A stretch of DNA of 64,000 nucleotides from Acanthamoeba lenticulata (Eukaryota; Discosea; Longamoebia; Acanthamoebidae). A program made the position numbers and the translations under genes. Shown in pieces: positions 10,470 through 20,641 of the stretch. Within the stretch, counting starts at the first letter, position 1; each line of letters opens with the position of its first letter. Location of the stretch: positions 1 through 64,000 of the forward strand of contig NAVB01000336.1 of the NCBI GenBank assembly GCA_002179805.1, read 5' to 3'. A model generated the notes under the pieces. The model was not told the origin of the DNA. It worked only from the letters and a program-made list of their open reading frames with translations, and did no database searches.

Positions 10470-13400
10470 TCAGAACTCGGACGGATCCACCAGCTCCGTG
10501 ACCAGATCGTCATCGCCATCAAGAGCATATTCATCCTCCTCTTCATCGTCATCGTCCTCATCCTCGTCGACCACGTCGGCCTCCTCGTCCTCCTCAACTT
10601 GCTTTTGGCGTTGATTCTTACGGCCTTTCTTGCCTTCCGCCTCCTCTTCCTCCTCCTCGTACTCAGCCATATCACCGCGCTTTTGCATGTGTGTCCTGTA
10701 AATATTGCAAAAATGAATGAGCTTCTACTTTACTCGAGACGAGCATAGGGCAGTTGAAATAGATAAAGATAAACGGACAAAAATAAAAACAGAAATACAA
10801 AAGAAGAGGAAAAACGCACGGGGGAGGGGGCGTGTAGAGGTCCAGCGGGCTCTTGCGTCCAGCCCCGAGCGTAGGAGAAGCCTGGGCAAGTTCCTTGGGG
10901 CCAATAGTCAACTTGCTCCGCAGCTTCTCGATCCACTGATTATTTTCTTCGACCTGTATGGCGTGCTGTCAGAGCTCCTTCTGGCAAAGAAGAAGAAGAA
11001 GAAGAAGCGGAGCGCAACGCAAGACGGACCTTTTGCTGAACGGTGGAGAGTCGCTTGAGCGCAGCAGGAGCCGGGCACGACGATCGACGGTGGTGTTGGA
11101 TGAACTTCTTGAGGGAAAGCGTGACAGGCAGGGACAGCTCCGGGAAAGCCACGCTGTGGGAGTAGACGCGCAGCCACTGGCACAGCAGCGCCGCCACCTC
11201 CTCGACCACTCCGTTCTGTGCCAACAAGGCAGTGCGGGGTGAGCGCTCAAGCCCTGCCCGCCTCTACTCATACCAATTCGTGGGTTGGGGGGGGGAGGGA
11301 GGCAAGTACGATGAAAGTGGTCGAGGCCATGGTCGTGGGTCCGGCCTTAAGGATGGTCTGGAAGAAGACGGGGCGAGGCTTGGGCCCGCCGGGCTTGGCG
11401 CCCTTGGTGAAGCCGGGCCACTCGAGCACCTCAAGCAGGTAGGGCGCGACAGGGATGAAGGTGCCCGTGGTTTCGGCCAGCTAGCAAAGGATCCCCCCCA
11501 AACAAGCGTCAACATTTGCACCACATGAACGAGATGGGGGGGGGGGAGATCAAACAAACCTCGATCAGGAAGCGCAAGCAGATGAAGCGGAGCGGGTAGA
11601 ACCGCGGGGTGGGCTGCAGGCGAATCACGCCCAGCACCAGGTGGATGAACGGGTAGACCAGCTGGAGCAAGACGGGGTGTGTCATCAGACCAGTCCGGAA
11701 AGAGAAGGGGAGAGAGGAGGGAAATGCCGCGTACCTGCTCGAGGTCCTGGCCCCTTCCGCCCTTCTGGGCCAGGAGGCGAGCCCAAACGCGCAGACAGTT
11801 GATGTACTGCCAGTTGTAGACCGTCCTACACACAGGCGCACCACAGCCCACGGTGAGCAACGGGCCACACGCGACACAGCTGCGATGGCATCAAGCGCGG
11901 GGAGAAGGGCAGTACTTGTGGGCTTCGGCGTTCTTCTGGGTGAGGGCCTGGCGGAGGTGGACAGCGAGCTGGCGGATGTAGACAAAGGCCAGCTGGTAGG
12001 CACCGACGCCGTCGAGCAGGAACAGCTCGACCACACTGTTGGCCATGAAGTTGATGGCGCCGCGCTGGGCGACCGTGCCGAACTTGGCGTTGCGGACGTA
12101 GGTGAGGTAGGCCTCCTTCATGCACCGGTGGACAAAGGGGAAGGGCGCGGCGATGGCGAGCTTGTGGATGTTGAGGAAGGCCATGATGCGGTCGGTCTCC
12201 TCGCCGCGGCTCCAGATCTGAAGCAGGGCCCGGAGGTAGTGGATCGGGTAGCGCGGGAAGCTCGCCACGTAGGGGACGAACGCCATCAGATGCCTCAGCA
12301 AGTAGGCCAACGGCTGTTGCAAGTAGAAAAATCAGTACAAGAAATTAAAAAAATATTTCAATAAATGCTGTAAAATTGATCCGAAATAAAATACAACACA
12401 AAATAGTAATAATAATAATAAAAAAGAATATACAAAAAAAGGCACATTACCTTGGGCTCGGTGATCTGGGACAAGAGCTTGACGAAGCTGCCGGTGAAGC
12501 TGGTGACGATCTTCTCGATGCTTCGCCACTTCTTGGACGCCTTGGGGAGGCCGCTGCCATTCTTGTCCTCCTCCGTGGGCGGGGCATAGGAGAAGCCCAG
12601 GAACTTGTCCAGGATGCTCGGCACGTGACGAATGCAGAAGAAGAGCAAGCTGTTGAGCACCTGCGGGCTGTCGATTCGCACGCCACCCAGCGCGAGCGGC
12701 TCCAGCTCGATCTTCTCGGCCGGGTCCTTTTCGTCATCATCGTCCTCCTCGCCCTTGGCCCGCTCCTCCTTGGTGCGGCGCTTCTTGTTCTGGGTCTCGT
12801 TGGCCCGGCACGTCGAGCGCAGAGCCACGGCAAGCCGCTTCAGGCCATAGGGCGAGCCCTGGTGTGTTCCCGTGTGTGTGTGTGTGTGCGCGCAGCAACT
12901 GCTCAGCCGAGTGCACGACACAGACGGGGAGATGGGGGAGGTCATCGACCAACCTTGAGGGCTGCCGCTTGCCACTTCTTGAGCTCCTCGAGCGTGAGCA
13001 GTTTGCCATGAGGCTCTTCGGTCTTTTGCTTCTTCTTTGGCTGGTCCTCTTCGTCCTCTTCGTCCTCTTCGTCCTCCTCTTGGTCATCGTCCTCCTCATC
13101 ATCATCTTCGCCAGCCTGCTCCCCACACCACACACGTCAGTACTCATGAAGCACATACCAAGCGCGCGCGCGCGCTTGTTGATTGATTGCTCGATTGGTG
13201 CTGAGGAGCGTACGTCGTCGCCAAACTCGAGCAGCCGCTTATCGTTTTCAAGCAGGTATTTGTAAAACTCGGGATCAGTCTCCTTCAGCTCCTCGAGCTG
13301 CTGCTTGTGCATGGTGAAGTCGTCCTCGTCACTGTCCTCGTCGGGGCCAAGCGCAAGCGTGTCCTCCGGAAGATCTTCGTCGTCCTCCTCGTCATCAAGG

Positions 13401-13834
13401 TCGTCCTCATCTTCAGCCTCTTCGTCCCCGTTGGCCTGAGCAGACTTATTCGGCAGCCCACGCCCAAGACCAAAGTCGATTGTGCTCTCATCTTCCTCAT
13501 CACTATCTTCAAGAGCGGCCGCATTTCCGTTCACGAATTCCTTCACATCGTCCATCTCATCTTCGGAAAAATCTTCTTCCTCATCGCGGGGCCGCCGGCG
13601 ATCAATCTGGCTGCTCCCGCCTCGACCGCCTCGACCTCCTCGGCCACCGCGAGCAGCGCCACGCCCGCCACGTCCGGCACCACGTCCACCGCCACGGCCA
13701 CCGCGAGGGCTCATGCCTCCACCACGTCCGCCGCGACCCCCACGACCTCCCCCACCGGGCGAAGATGCTCCGCGAGCCTTCTTGAATGCAGGACCGCCAG
13801 CACCACCTTTGCCACCGGTAATCTTTCGCTTCAT
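10470..13834 (-). CDS. NOC2: NOC2 family nucleolar complex protein with RGG-rich N-terminus
   Basis: Ribosome-assembly factor. NOC2 pairs with NOC1 or NOC3 to move pre-60S particles from nucleolus to nucleoplasm. Start at 13834 (MKRKITGGKGGAGGPAFKKA). The head (about residues 25-75) is almost entirely Gly/Arg RGG repeats, then come acidic Asp/Glu blocks (about 13070-13600) and a Lys/Arg nuclear-type stretch. The conserved NOC2 domain follows: DPEFYKYLLENDKRLLEF, LLTLEELKKWQAAALK, VLNSLLFFCIRHVPSILDK, FPRYPIHYLRALLQIWS, AINFMANSVVELFLLD, TVYNWQYINCLRVWARLL and LRFICLRFLIE. The last exon is highly acidic and ends DDLVTELVDPSEF with TGA at 10472-10470. About nine introns are seen; one holds a 20-nt CG palindrome. 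Family call is strong; the RGG head is unusual for NOC2 as I know it. Confidence 0.93.
12872..12889. repeat. (TG)n tract in a NOC2 intron
   Basis: A short TG/GC alternating run next to the splice border inside the NOC2 gene (CA on the gene strand). Confidence 0.7.
13159..13178. repeat. Perfect 20-nt CG palindrome in a NOC2 intron
   Basis: The sequence CAAG(CG)6CTTG is its own reverse complement over 20 nt. It lies in the intron between the EFGDD and acidic AGEDDDEE exons of NOC2. It could form a hairpin in the pre-mRNA or Z-DNA in the duplex. Confidence 0.85.
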
Positions 13835-14012
13835 CCCAGTTGCAATTCGGTTTGTGATGTCCAAGGGGTGAGAGCCCGTGTTGCGGTCGCCACCGAAAGA
13901 GAAAAACACCAGAACGCTGTGGTGCGTAAAAAGAAAAGAAAAAGAAAAAAAGAACAAAAGAACGAAAACGGAACAGTTCTTTCCTTTGTTGGTGCGCAAG
14001 CAAGCACTTATC

Positions 14013-15510
14013 TCACGCGCACAATGCTCCAGGCGCTTGCATCGCGGGAGCCACGCAGACCTTTTGTGCGTGGACCAGTGCGAACAGTTTGTGGGGTGGG
14101 TGTTTCCTTTGTCTCGGACCAAAATGCACATGTGCGATGAGAGAGGGATCACAGAAAGAGAGAGCAGCACGCACTTGGCGGTCTTGCATCGGCTGCAGCG
14201 GAGCACGCTGTGGAACGTGTTGTTGCACCCGATGCAGACAAACTCAGTGACCCCGCGCGGCATGTCCTTGTGCATGACCAAGCGCCGGCCACGAAGCTGC
14301 GCCTCGTGCTCCATCTCGGCCACATTGCGCTGGTACTCCTCAGAGGAGTAGGAGACGTTGGCATCCCTTCTTGCACACGCGGTGGTCCTCACACTGGCGT
14401 TGACTTGAAGATGTGCTTGACCGACGCCTTTTCGTCCGAGTGATGGCGCAAGCCCAGCGGCCGAATGTCCTTCTCGAGCTGGCGCGCCTCGGCGTAGCGC
14501 TTACGTGGGTCGCCCATCCGGAAGTGGCCACACCGCATGATGCAGTAGATGTAGCGATAGAGGAACATCACCTTGTGCTCCTTGTCGTCCTCGGCGGTGG
14601 CCTTGATGGCACCGTCGTAGCCCTTGGCCATGGCCCCAAACTCCTCGGCGGCCCACGGCAGTGCCAGCCCATGTGGCTGTTGGGCACCAGCCGGGTCATC
14701 TCCTCGCCCAGGGCCATCACCTCCTTGAGGATCGGCTTCTTATCCACGACCCTGACGGGACCGTCCAGGCGGCGCATCGTGCAGATGGCCCCTGCGAACA
14801 TGATGAACACGAGCACTTGGTCAGCAAAGACCGACGCGTAGTGGCGCGGCTCGGCGGCCAAGGCCCCTCGAGGCGGACTCAAGCCCGGCGTCCTCCCTTC
14901 AACAGCTTCGTAGAGGTTCATCTGCCGGATCCGCATCAGCTGCTCGATGGCACCGTCCAGTGTGCTCCCTTGCATAACGCCACCTTTGGTGAAAAGATAG
15001 TGTCCCAGCAGCACGGCCATCTGATGGTCAGAAGATGAGTAGTTGTGTCGTTCTTGGGGGAGGTCGTACTTGCACAGAAAGAGAGAATAGAGCGTAGGTG
15101 AGCTGGAATTCGTCAAGCCTGGCGCTGGGCCGGTGGAGCATCCTTGGCCATCTCAAAGGCGGAGCGGAAGAGCACCCCTGTCGAATCTGGGCCCTCGATT
15201 GGGTGAGGGTTGCGGGCTGTGTACTTGAGCGGGCAGGCGTTCTCCATACCCAGCAGCAACGCCTGGAAGAAGCGCCGCATCGACTCCGCCCCTAAAATGG
15301 TGGACACGATGGAGAATGTAAATTCGATTCCCCATCTGCGGAAGATTGGTGGCGTACCTCGTCCACGCATGCCACACGATTCGTGGGCAAGGGCCCACAA
15401 GTTCGAGGCGCGGTAGAGGCGTGCAGTGGGTCCGTGGCGCCTGAACACCTCTTCGTGGCAATGAGCTTTTGCAGCGCGGCAGCCGGGGTCAGCTCTGGGT
15501 CGACGTCACC
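14013..15510 (-). pseudogene. MYND zinc-finger-like protein with disrupted reading frame
   Basis: The order on the - strand is: HCHEEVFRRHGPTARLYR (about 15460), ALAHESCGMRGR, intron, ESMRRFFQALLLGMENACP and FEMAKDAPPAQRQ (to about 15120), then LDEFQLTYALFSL in another frame, intron, MAVLLGHYLFTKGGVMQG (15038 on), VDKKPILKEVMALGEEMT, then WAAEEFGAMAKGYDGAIK in another frame (about 14660), YRYIYCIMRCGHFRMGDP, and a MYND half-finger CIGCNNTFHSVLRCSRCK (about 14240-14180). A DHWSTHK-like remnant (HWSTHKRSAW, about 14075) follows. MYND fingers bind proline-rich partners. Two places, about 15118 and 14655-14670, need a frame change with no plausible intron, and the second Cys pair of the finger is not found. 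Either this is a pseudogene or the assembly has small errors. The true 5' end is unclear; it is divergent from the gene at 15648. Confidence 0.55.
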
Positions 15511-15647
15511 ATAAACACTCCCTCTTGGCGTCCGCAAGAAGGAACGTCTCTGGGCGTGGTGGCCGAAATTCACACGGTCTTGGCGTCTGTGGCCCGCGCT
15601 CGGGCACTTGGCGGCCGCGCAAGTGTTTTGAAGAAGCAACTCTCTAC

Positions 15648-16371
15648 ATGCACAGAACTCGTTCAACAACTTTCACTTTGTTTCGAGGTACGGGCCCTTC
15701 AGGGCTTGATTCTTGTCATTGCACGAGTTCTGAGACCACGCTTGCAGGGGGCAAGCGCGCCACTGCCCTTCCCTCCTTGGCCGCAGCGTCCTACTCCACG
15801 AACCTGCATAGCGGTGCCTCTCTCTTGCCTCTACGAACCTCTTCCGTGCTTCTGGGCAAAGGGGCGTTGAGTGTAGTCGCTCGACGAAGCCAACACTACA
15901 ACGTGCCCGCGTCGGGCCACACCAGTGGAGCTGCTGAGCCGGAGGCAGCTGAAGTGGAAGACCTCACGAGTCTCAATTTTTATGACCTCGTGCTTGACAA
16001 AGGCCGCATCAAAGCTCCCGTCTTCATCTACTGCGTGCCAGGGTAACCAGCCTATCGTGTGAGCAATGTTAGCGCTGAACTGACACGAGCTCTTGGTTAG
16101 GAGCGAGCGGGCTTCGCACGCGGCGTGGGAGGCGACCCTAAAGCACGAAGTGCACAGGACATCAGGGAGATGCTTCCTGCGCCTGCTCGACGTGCAAGCT
16201 CACCCTGAGCTGGCCAAGCAACTGGGCGTCAGCACAGAAGCGGGCTCAACGCAGTGGCCGGTTATTCTCAACTTTGTGCGTGCCAACGAGGTTCGCCGCT
16301 CCTCAGGCCACCTCAGTCGCAGCGACCTCGCCAACTGGGTTAGCGAGCAGGCGTGGTTGTCCAACATGTAG
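15648..16371 (+). CDS. Mitochondrial thioredoxin-fold protein lacking the CxxC motif
   Basis: Predicted 201 residues from three exons: 15648-15687, 15748-16042 and 16101-16371. The intron ends are GTACGG...TTGCAG and GTAACC...GGTTAG and both joins keep frame. The N-terminus (MHRTRSTTFTLFRGGKRATA, then more Arg, Ser, Ala and almost no acid) looks like a mitochondrial presequence of 60 or more residues. The rest follows a thioredoxin pattern: FYDLVLDKGRIKAPVFIYCV as the first strands, an alpha helix, FLRLLDVQAHPELAKQLGV (the usual partner-binding strand and helix), then the WPVILNFVRA strand. At the position of WCGPC the chain reads CVPGSERASHAAW, with one cysteine and no CxxC, so disulfide reductase activity is unlikely. 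An AATAAA sits 11 nt after the stop. A role as a scaffold or chaperone-like thioredoxin is inference. Confidence 0.72.
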
Positions 16372-16892
16372 TGATGGGACACAATAAATCTATGAGCAAG
16401 AATTTTGTAACCGTCTGTTCTTTGAAGAACTTCGGTATCAACAGGACGAGCGCTGGGCAGTTGTGGGTTGCATTGTTGCCAACCGTGGCGTCGGAGTCGT
16501 TGGAGCAAGTGCCGCCTCGCCGGCCGCTTACAATGGTGAAGGGGCTAGTTGAGTGCCTACGTCTCGTGGTGGTTGCTGACCGATGCACCGCACAATGAGG
16601 TGAGGATCCCGATGCAGATGCAGCAGAACCCGGGATGGGAGAGGTGTGCATGTCTGGATTTTTCCCGCCCAGCCCTGAGTTACAAACCACGAAACATTCA
16701 GGCGCCAACTGTCCTCTTTTAGCACAACCGCACCCAATGGCTAAAGGGCACGTCTCTTCGATTTTGTAAGCCTTATTCTTCTTTTCGCCAGTTCAGGCAG
16801 TATCGATACCAACCTACAACCGCAACATCACCAGCAGTCTACCGGCAACCCTACTATAACCCCACTCATCACGACCTACAGACAACCTCACC
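16372..16892. other. Spacer upstream of the lipase gene
   Basis: 521 bases hold the 3' end of the thioredoxin-like gene (AATAAA at about 16382) and the lipase promoter. A CCAATGG sits at about 16735, and a pyrimidine-rich stretch ending in CAG at about 16790 could be the end of a 5' UTR intron. No coding signal was found. Confidence 0.4.
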
Positions 16893-17873
16893 ATGAACTT
16901 CCTCAAGAATATCTTCAACAACTTCTTCGTAACTACTACAACTCCTTCGACTCCTTCAACCCTGGCTGAGGCCCTTACGACACCTTCCCCTCAGGCGACT
17001 CCTGTTGTGGAAGCAGATTTGGCCGAATCTTTTGTCTTCGTTGCTGCTCCCGAATTCGACCAGGTGGCCACCTTCTCTCAAGATGAGACTCTTGCCTTCG
17101 CCCATGAGGCTGCCCTTGCCTACGAGAGCGGCCTTGAGACCACCAACAACGTCAACACCAAGGAGATCTTCATCCCCTTCGACACTTATGCTTCGGCTGG
17201 CTTCATCCGCGCCCACGGCAACCAAGTCACGCTCGCCTACCGGGGCACTGAGGACCGCTACGACCTCTTGGTCACCGATCTTAACACCCTGCCGAAATCG
17301 CTCGACTTCCTCCCGGCCAACTCATTTGCTCATCGCGGATTCGCCCTGGCTTTCCTCGATTCGTGGCCCCTTGTCGAGGCCCACCTTCGTGACCTGGCTG
17401 CCCAACGTGGCTGCCAGCTGGCCGATTTCGATTTCACCCTCACTGGCCACAGCCTTGGCGGTGCCCTCGCTACCCTGGCCGCTCTCAAGCTCATCAATTT
17501 AATCCAGCTCGAGGCCACCGAACAGGCCAACGATTTCATCTCGCGTATGCGGATGATTACTTTCGGCTCGCCCCGCGCCCTCAGTGCCACGGCGGCCAGC
17601 TTCTTCAACGAGCTCCTCGGCGCGCGCACCCTCCGTGTGGCGGAAAACGACGTCGACATCGTGACCATGGTGGCGCCGGGCTTCCTCGGGTTCAAGCACG
17701 TTGGCGTCAATCTGCGCGTGGCCAAGCCTACTTCCGCTTGGCCGCATGTGCTCGGAGGCTACATCGGCGGTCTTTGGGCGCTCAACGCCAACTCATTTGT
17801 GCCCAACATTTACGTGGGCACCCGGAGAGCTCTTCTCCACGCCCTCTCTCGGCCTCTGCGCCTCCTCATGTAA
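16893..17873 (+). CDS. Class 3 lipase, single exon
   Basis: A 326-residue alpha/beta hydrolase of the fungal class 3 lipase family, which cleaves acyl esters of glycerides or phospholipids. The reading frame is open from ATG 16893 to TAA 17871-17873 with no intron. The nucleophile elbow GHSLGG is at 17445-17462 with Ser at about residue 187. The strand before it is CQLADFDFTL. The upstream oxyanion region is NQVTLAYRGTED, typical for the family. After the elbow come RMRMITFGSPRALSA, the likely acid in AENDVDIVTMV, FKHVGVNLRV, and the likely catalytic His in AWPHVLGGYIGGL. The N-terminus has a Thr/Ser/Pro-rich stretch and no clear signal peptide, so it may be cytosolic or membrane-associated. 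It is the only recognised gene here without introns. Confidence 0.9.
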   Translation: MNFLKNIFNNFFVTTTTPSTPSTLAEALTTPSPQATPVVEADLAESFVFVAAPEFDQVATFSQDETLAFAHEAALAYESGLETTNNVNTKEIFIPFDTYASAGFIRAHGNQVTLAYRGTEDRYDLLVTDLNTLPKSLDFLPANSFAHRGFALAFLDSWPLVEAHLRDLAAQRGCQLADFDFTLTGHSLGGALATLAALKLINLIQLEATEQANDFISRMRMITFGSPRALSATAASFFNELLGARTLRVAENDVDIVTMVAPGFLGFKHVGVNLRVAKPTSAWPHVLGGYIGGLWALNANSFVPNIYVGTRRALLHALSRPLRLLM

Positions 17874-18283
17874 ATCGAATCATTTCGATTTTTGTAAATA
17901 CATAAAAAAAAATTAATAATGCATAATATCAGCGAACGCGTTTCTCTGCCTGCTCGGCTTTTCTGAATGAGCCATTTGGCCACTATTCATCTGTTTGAAA
18001 AAGACCATCACCTACGATAATGTGCTAATATCTTTCTGCATTTACAACCTCGCCACGGCCTGAGCTCAGGCATCGGTTCGTTCACAATCGTCGATGGTCA
18101 TCAGGTGCAGGCTTCCGATCTGGGCAACAACTTCTTCCTCGACTTTGCCAGCCTGCCTGGGCAAATCGAGGGCGGAGGCTGCCGCCCACTTCCTCAAGGA
18201 ACTCAACGAGTCCGTAACATACACACACGCGCTCTGGGGTTTCATCTCCACGGGAGCGAGTGCTTCGTGGCTCTCTTCGCGTT
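17874..18283. other. Spacer between lipase and F-box gene 3' ends
   Basis: 410 bases between converging genes. It begins AT-rich with an A run near 17904, consistent with the lipase 3' UTR. On the - strand an open frame (18287-18066) starts at an ATG overlapping the inferred F-box gene stop and could be an extra 3' exon (WAAASALDLPRQAGKVEEE). I could not join it in frame. Confidence 0.4.
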
Positions 18284-19934
18284 TCATCGTCTCCTCGTAT
18301 GGGAGGAGACCGTCCGCGCGTAGTGGATGGCGTTGGACAGCAAGCGCGGGACGTCGTTGTCCGGGGTGGCGTGCCAGCCTCCGTCCCTGCCCCCGCGCTT
18401 CGTGTGAGCAGCATGCCAGAGTCAGTCAAGAAGACCAAGGACGCACCCGCCTCGTTGGTCTGGCCCCGGCACCGGTGGCGGGAAGATGTTGATCGCCAGC
18501 ACGAAGCCTCGCCCGACCTGTGGACACAGACCACACAGCCCGATGGTTAAGAGCCCGCGGCAGCTCGCATTGCAGTGTCCTTCCGAGCGCACCGTCAACT
18601 CGCCGGCGAACAGGCTGCCGTCTTCGTAGTAGGCCAGCGGCTTGGCCGACTTGCTCACGTCGCCCGTCCCTGTTCCCAACCACCATGAAGGCGATGATGG
18701 TGGTGGTCCCGCACACGCAAATGAGCTGCGACCTCCGCGCCTGTGCTGGTGCCGGGAGCGCGTACCACGGTAGGAGGCTGTAATCTGTCCCACGCCGTCA
18801 AAGAGCGGGTGGCCCCGCACGGGCTTCTGCAGCGAACTTGTGGTGGAGGTCTGCGCTTCCGACAGCATCGGGTTGCAGCCCTGCGAGACAGGCCCAGCGC
18901 AATTAAGAACTATGAATCAATAGGGGAACTGAGCTGGGTATCGGCGATGCAATGATGCGTACCAGCTCGTCCCAGCGACCCCTCAGCCGCTCGGTGGCTG
19001 TGGCAAAGGGAAAGATAATGACAGCGCCTCCGCGCTCGACAAAGTCCGCGAGCGCGTCTCCTGAAGGTTTTCGCCTCGCCGGCGTGAGCAATCAATCGAG
19101 TGATATGGACAAGCCAGGAGCCGCGGCGCGCACCGATGACTGTCAAGAAGTCGCCGCTGACGGCTCCGTTGGACATGTAGAGGACCACGTTGTGCTGTGG
19201 CAGTGCCTCGGCCAGCTGCTTCACGAGGCGCTTGGACTCCTCTGTCCGGCTGTCGAACTGGCTGTTCGTGCGTACCAGGGTCGTTACTGCAGTACATGAT
19301 GAAGATGAGCAAAAGGGAAAGAGTAGCACTAGCAGAAAATGACGAAGGTGAAGAGAGCGAGGGATGGCCGACCTTCGACGCCGGCTTGGCGAAGGATTGG
19401 CTCTACGTTCAGCTCGGCGTGGTCTCGCGAGTAGACGTTGTAGATGAGAAGCACACGTTTTGCCCACAGGTGGTAGAGCTCCTTGTAGGAGAGACGCGGC
19501 ACTGCAGCATCCCCTGACCCCTCCTTCTCGTCTCGTGGAGCAGCGGCGGCCCCGAGCTTGAGCTTCCAGCCAGCAAGCAACACCTTGCGGAAGAGGCTTC
19601 CACTTTCGCCCTCCTTCTCGTCATCACACGAGGTTGGTGGTATGTCGGGCTCTGGTGGGGCCACGCTGCGTTGCAGCTTCCGGTACGACTCCAATTGAGC
19701 ACCAAAATCTCGCCGCACGAGCTCCTTCCATACCTGACAGCACAACCACAGCCATAAGCTAAATGCACATCTCTTGCAAGCAGTTGCTTGCTACCTTACC
19801 TCGTCATTTACAAGGTCAAAGAACTGCTTGGAGGTCAAGCTGACAGCTATGAGGTCGGGAGGACTCACAAATGAGAAGATGTGTGGGTAGAGATCGTTCA
19901 GCAGATGGCTGCACGTCTCCAGCGTGTTTCCCAT
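18284..19934 (-). CDS. F-box protein with class-I amidotransferase-like C-terminal domain
   Basis: Start at 19934 (MGNTLETCSHLLNDLYPHIF). Exon 1 is 19934-19800 and exon 2 begins at 19733. The F-box spans the join: LLNDLYPHIFSFVSPPDLIA, then SLTSKQFFDLVNDE and VWKELVRRDFG. F-boxes recruit substrates to SCF ubiquitin ligases through Skp1. Exon 3 onward encodes a Rossmann-like domain: LVRTNSQFDSRTEESKRLVK, HNVVLYMSNGAVSGDF, DALADFVERGGAVIIFPF, ERLRGRWDEL, RGHPLFDGVGQI, KPLAYYEDG, FVLAINIFPPP, then GWHATPDNDVPRLLSNAIHY. The strand-G-G-G-strand, Gr(f/w), HP-GV and final LL-NA-Y pattern is that of glutamine amidotransferase-like (ThuA/BatA-like) domains. No catalytic Cys-His pair is evident. Chosen stop is TGA at 18286-18284. 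It is head to head with the F-box-Arf gene. F-box is firm; the second domain is moderate. Confidence 0.7.
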
Positions 19935-20641
19935 CCTCGAGCACGGCCACACAATACAGAAGAGCTTGTTTTTCTTTTGTCAGCTTTTTACTTTTCCTTG
20001 TTTTTACATGAATTATCTTCACCCAAGTGCGGCCTCTGGTTGGGGTCGTGGTCGACCAGCGGCACGCTGTGCTGCACCTCTCAGCCTGGAGATGCGTCTT
20101 TCTGTATCAGCCGCTTTAGGGACCACGAGTGTTTCCTCCTTTTGCACACAAGGGCGGACCCAACGTTGGTTGAACAACAATGTGCACTTATTTTACTGCA
20201 CTTACAGGAATAGCATCTCAATGACAGCGATGGTTGTATCAGAGACTTTGTTTGGAGTGGTTGTTAACAGCTACGTGCTCCCCCATCAAAACTGCCCTGC
20301 CGACCTTCATGAAGGCCACGTTGTGCATCTTCCATCAGGGCAGTTCATCATGCTATTAAGTCCTCCAACTTGCTTGTCAAAAAATAAAACTGGGGCCATC
20401 AAGGCCTATGATTTCAGCTTTGCGACCATCAAGTACCTCAGGAGGTCGCCAACATCAACGGAAAGACCACGCTGCTCCTACACTGAGGTGCAGAAACGAA
20501 TTCATCAAGCGGCTTGCGCGTGGCCTGACAGCAGTTTCTTGCACAATTTTCTTTTATTTAGATGCAATTTTTCACGCGCCTTGGGTGCAACAATCTACCC
20601 CATTTCCATTCTTCTGCCTCACCCTTCAACAACTAAATTTA
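19935..20641. other. Divergent spacer between two F-box genes
   Basis: About 707 bases between the two divergent F-box genes. One + strand frame is open from 19924 to 20658 (244 codons), but it is AT-rich, lacks the G/C third-position bias of real exons here, and matches no family I know. It could be promoter sequence, a young or decayed gene, or chance. Confidence 0.4.
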
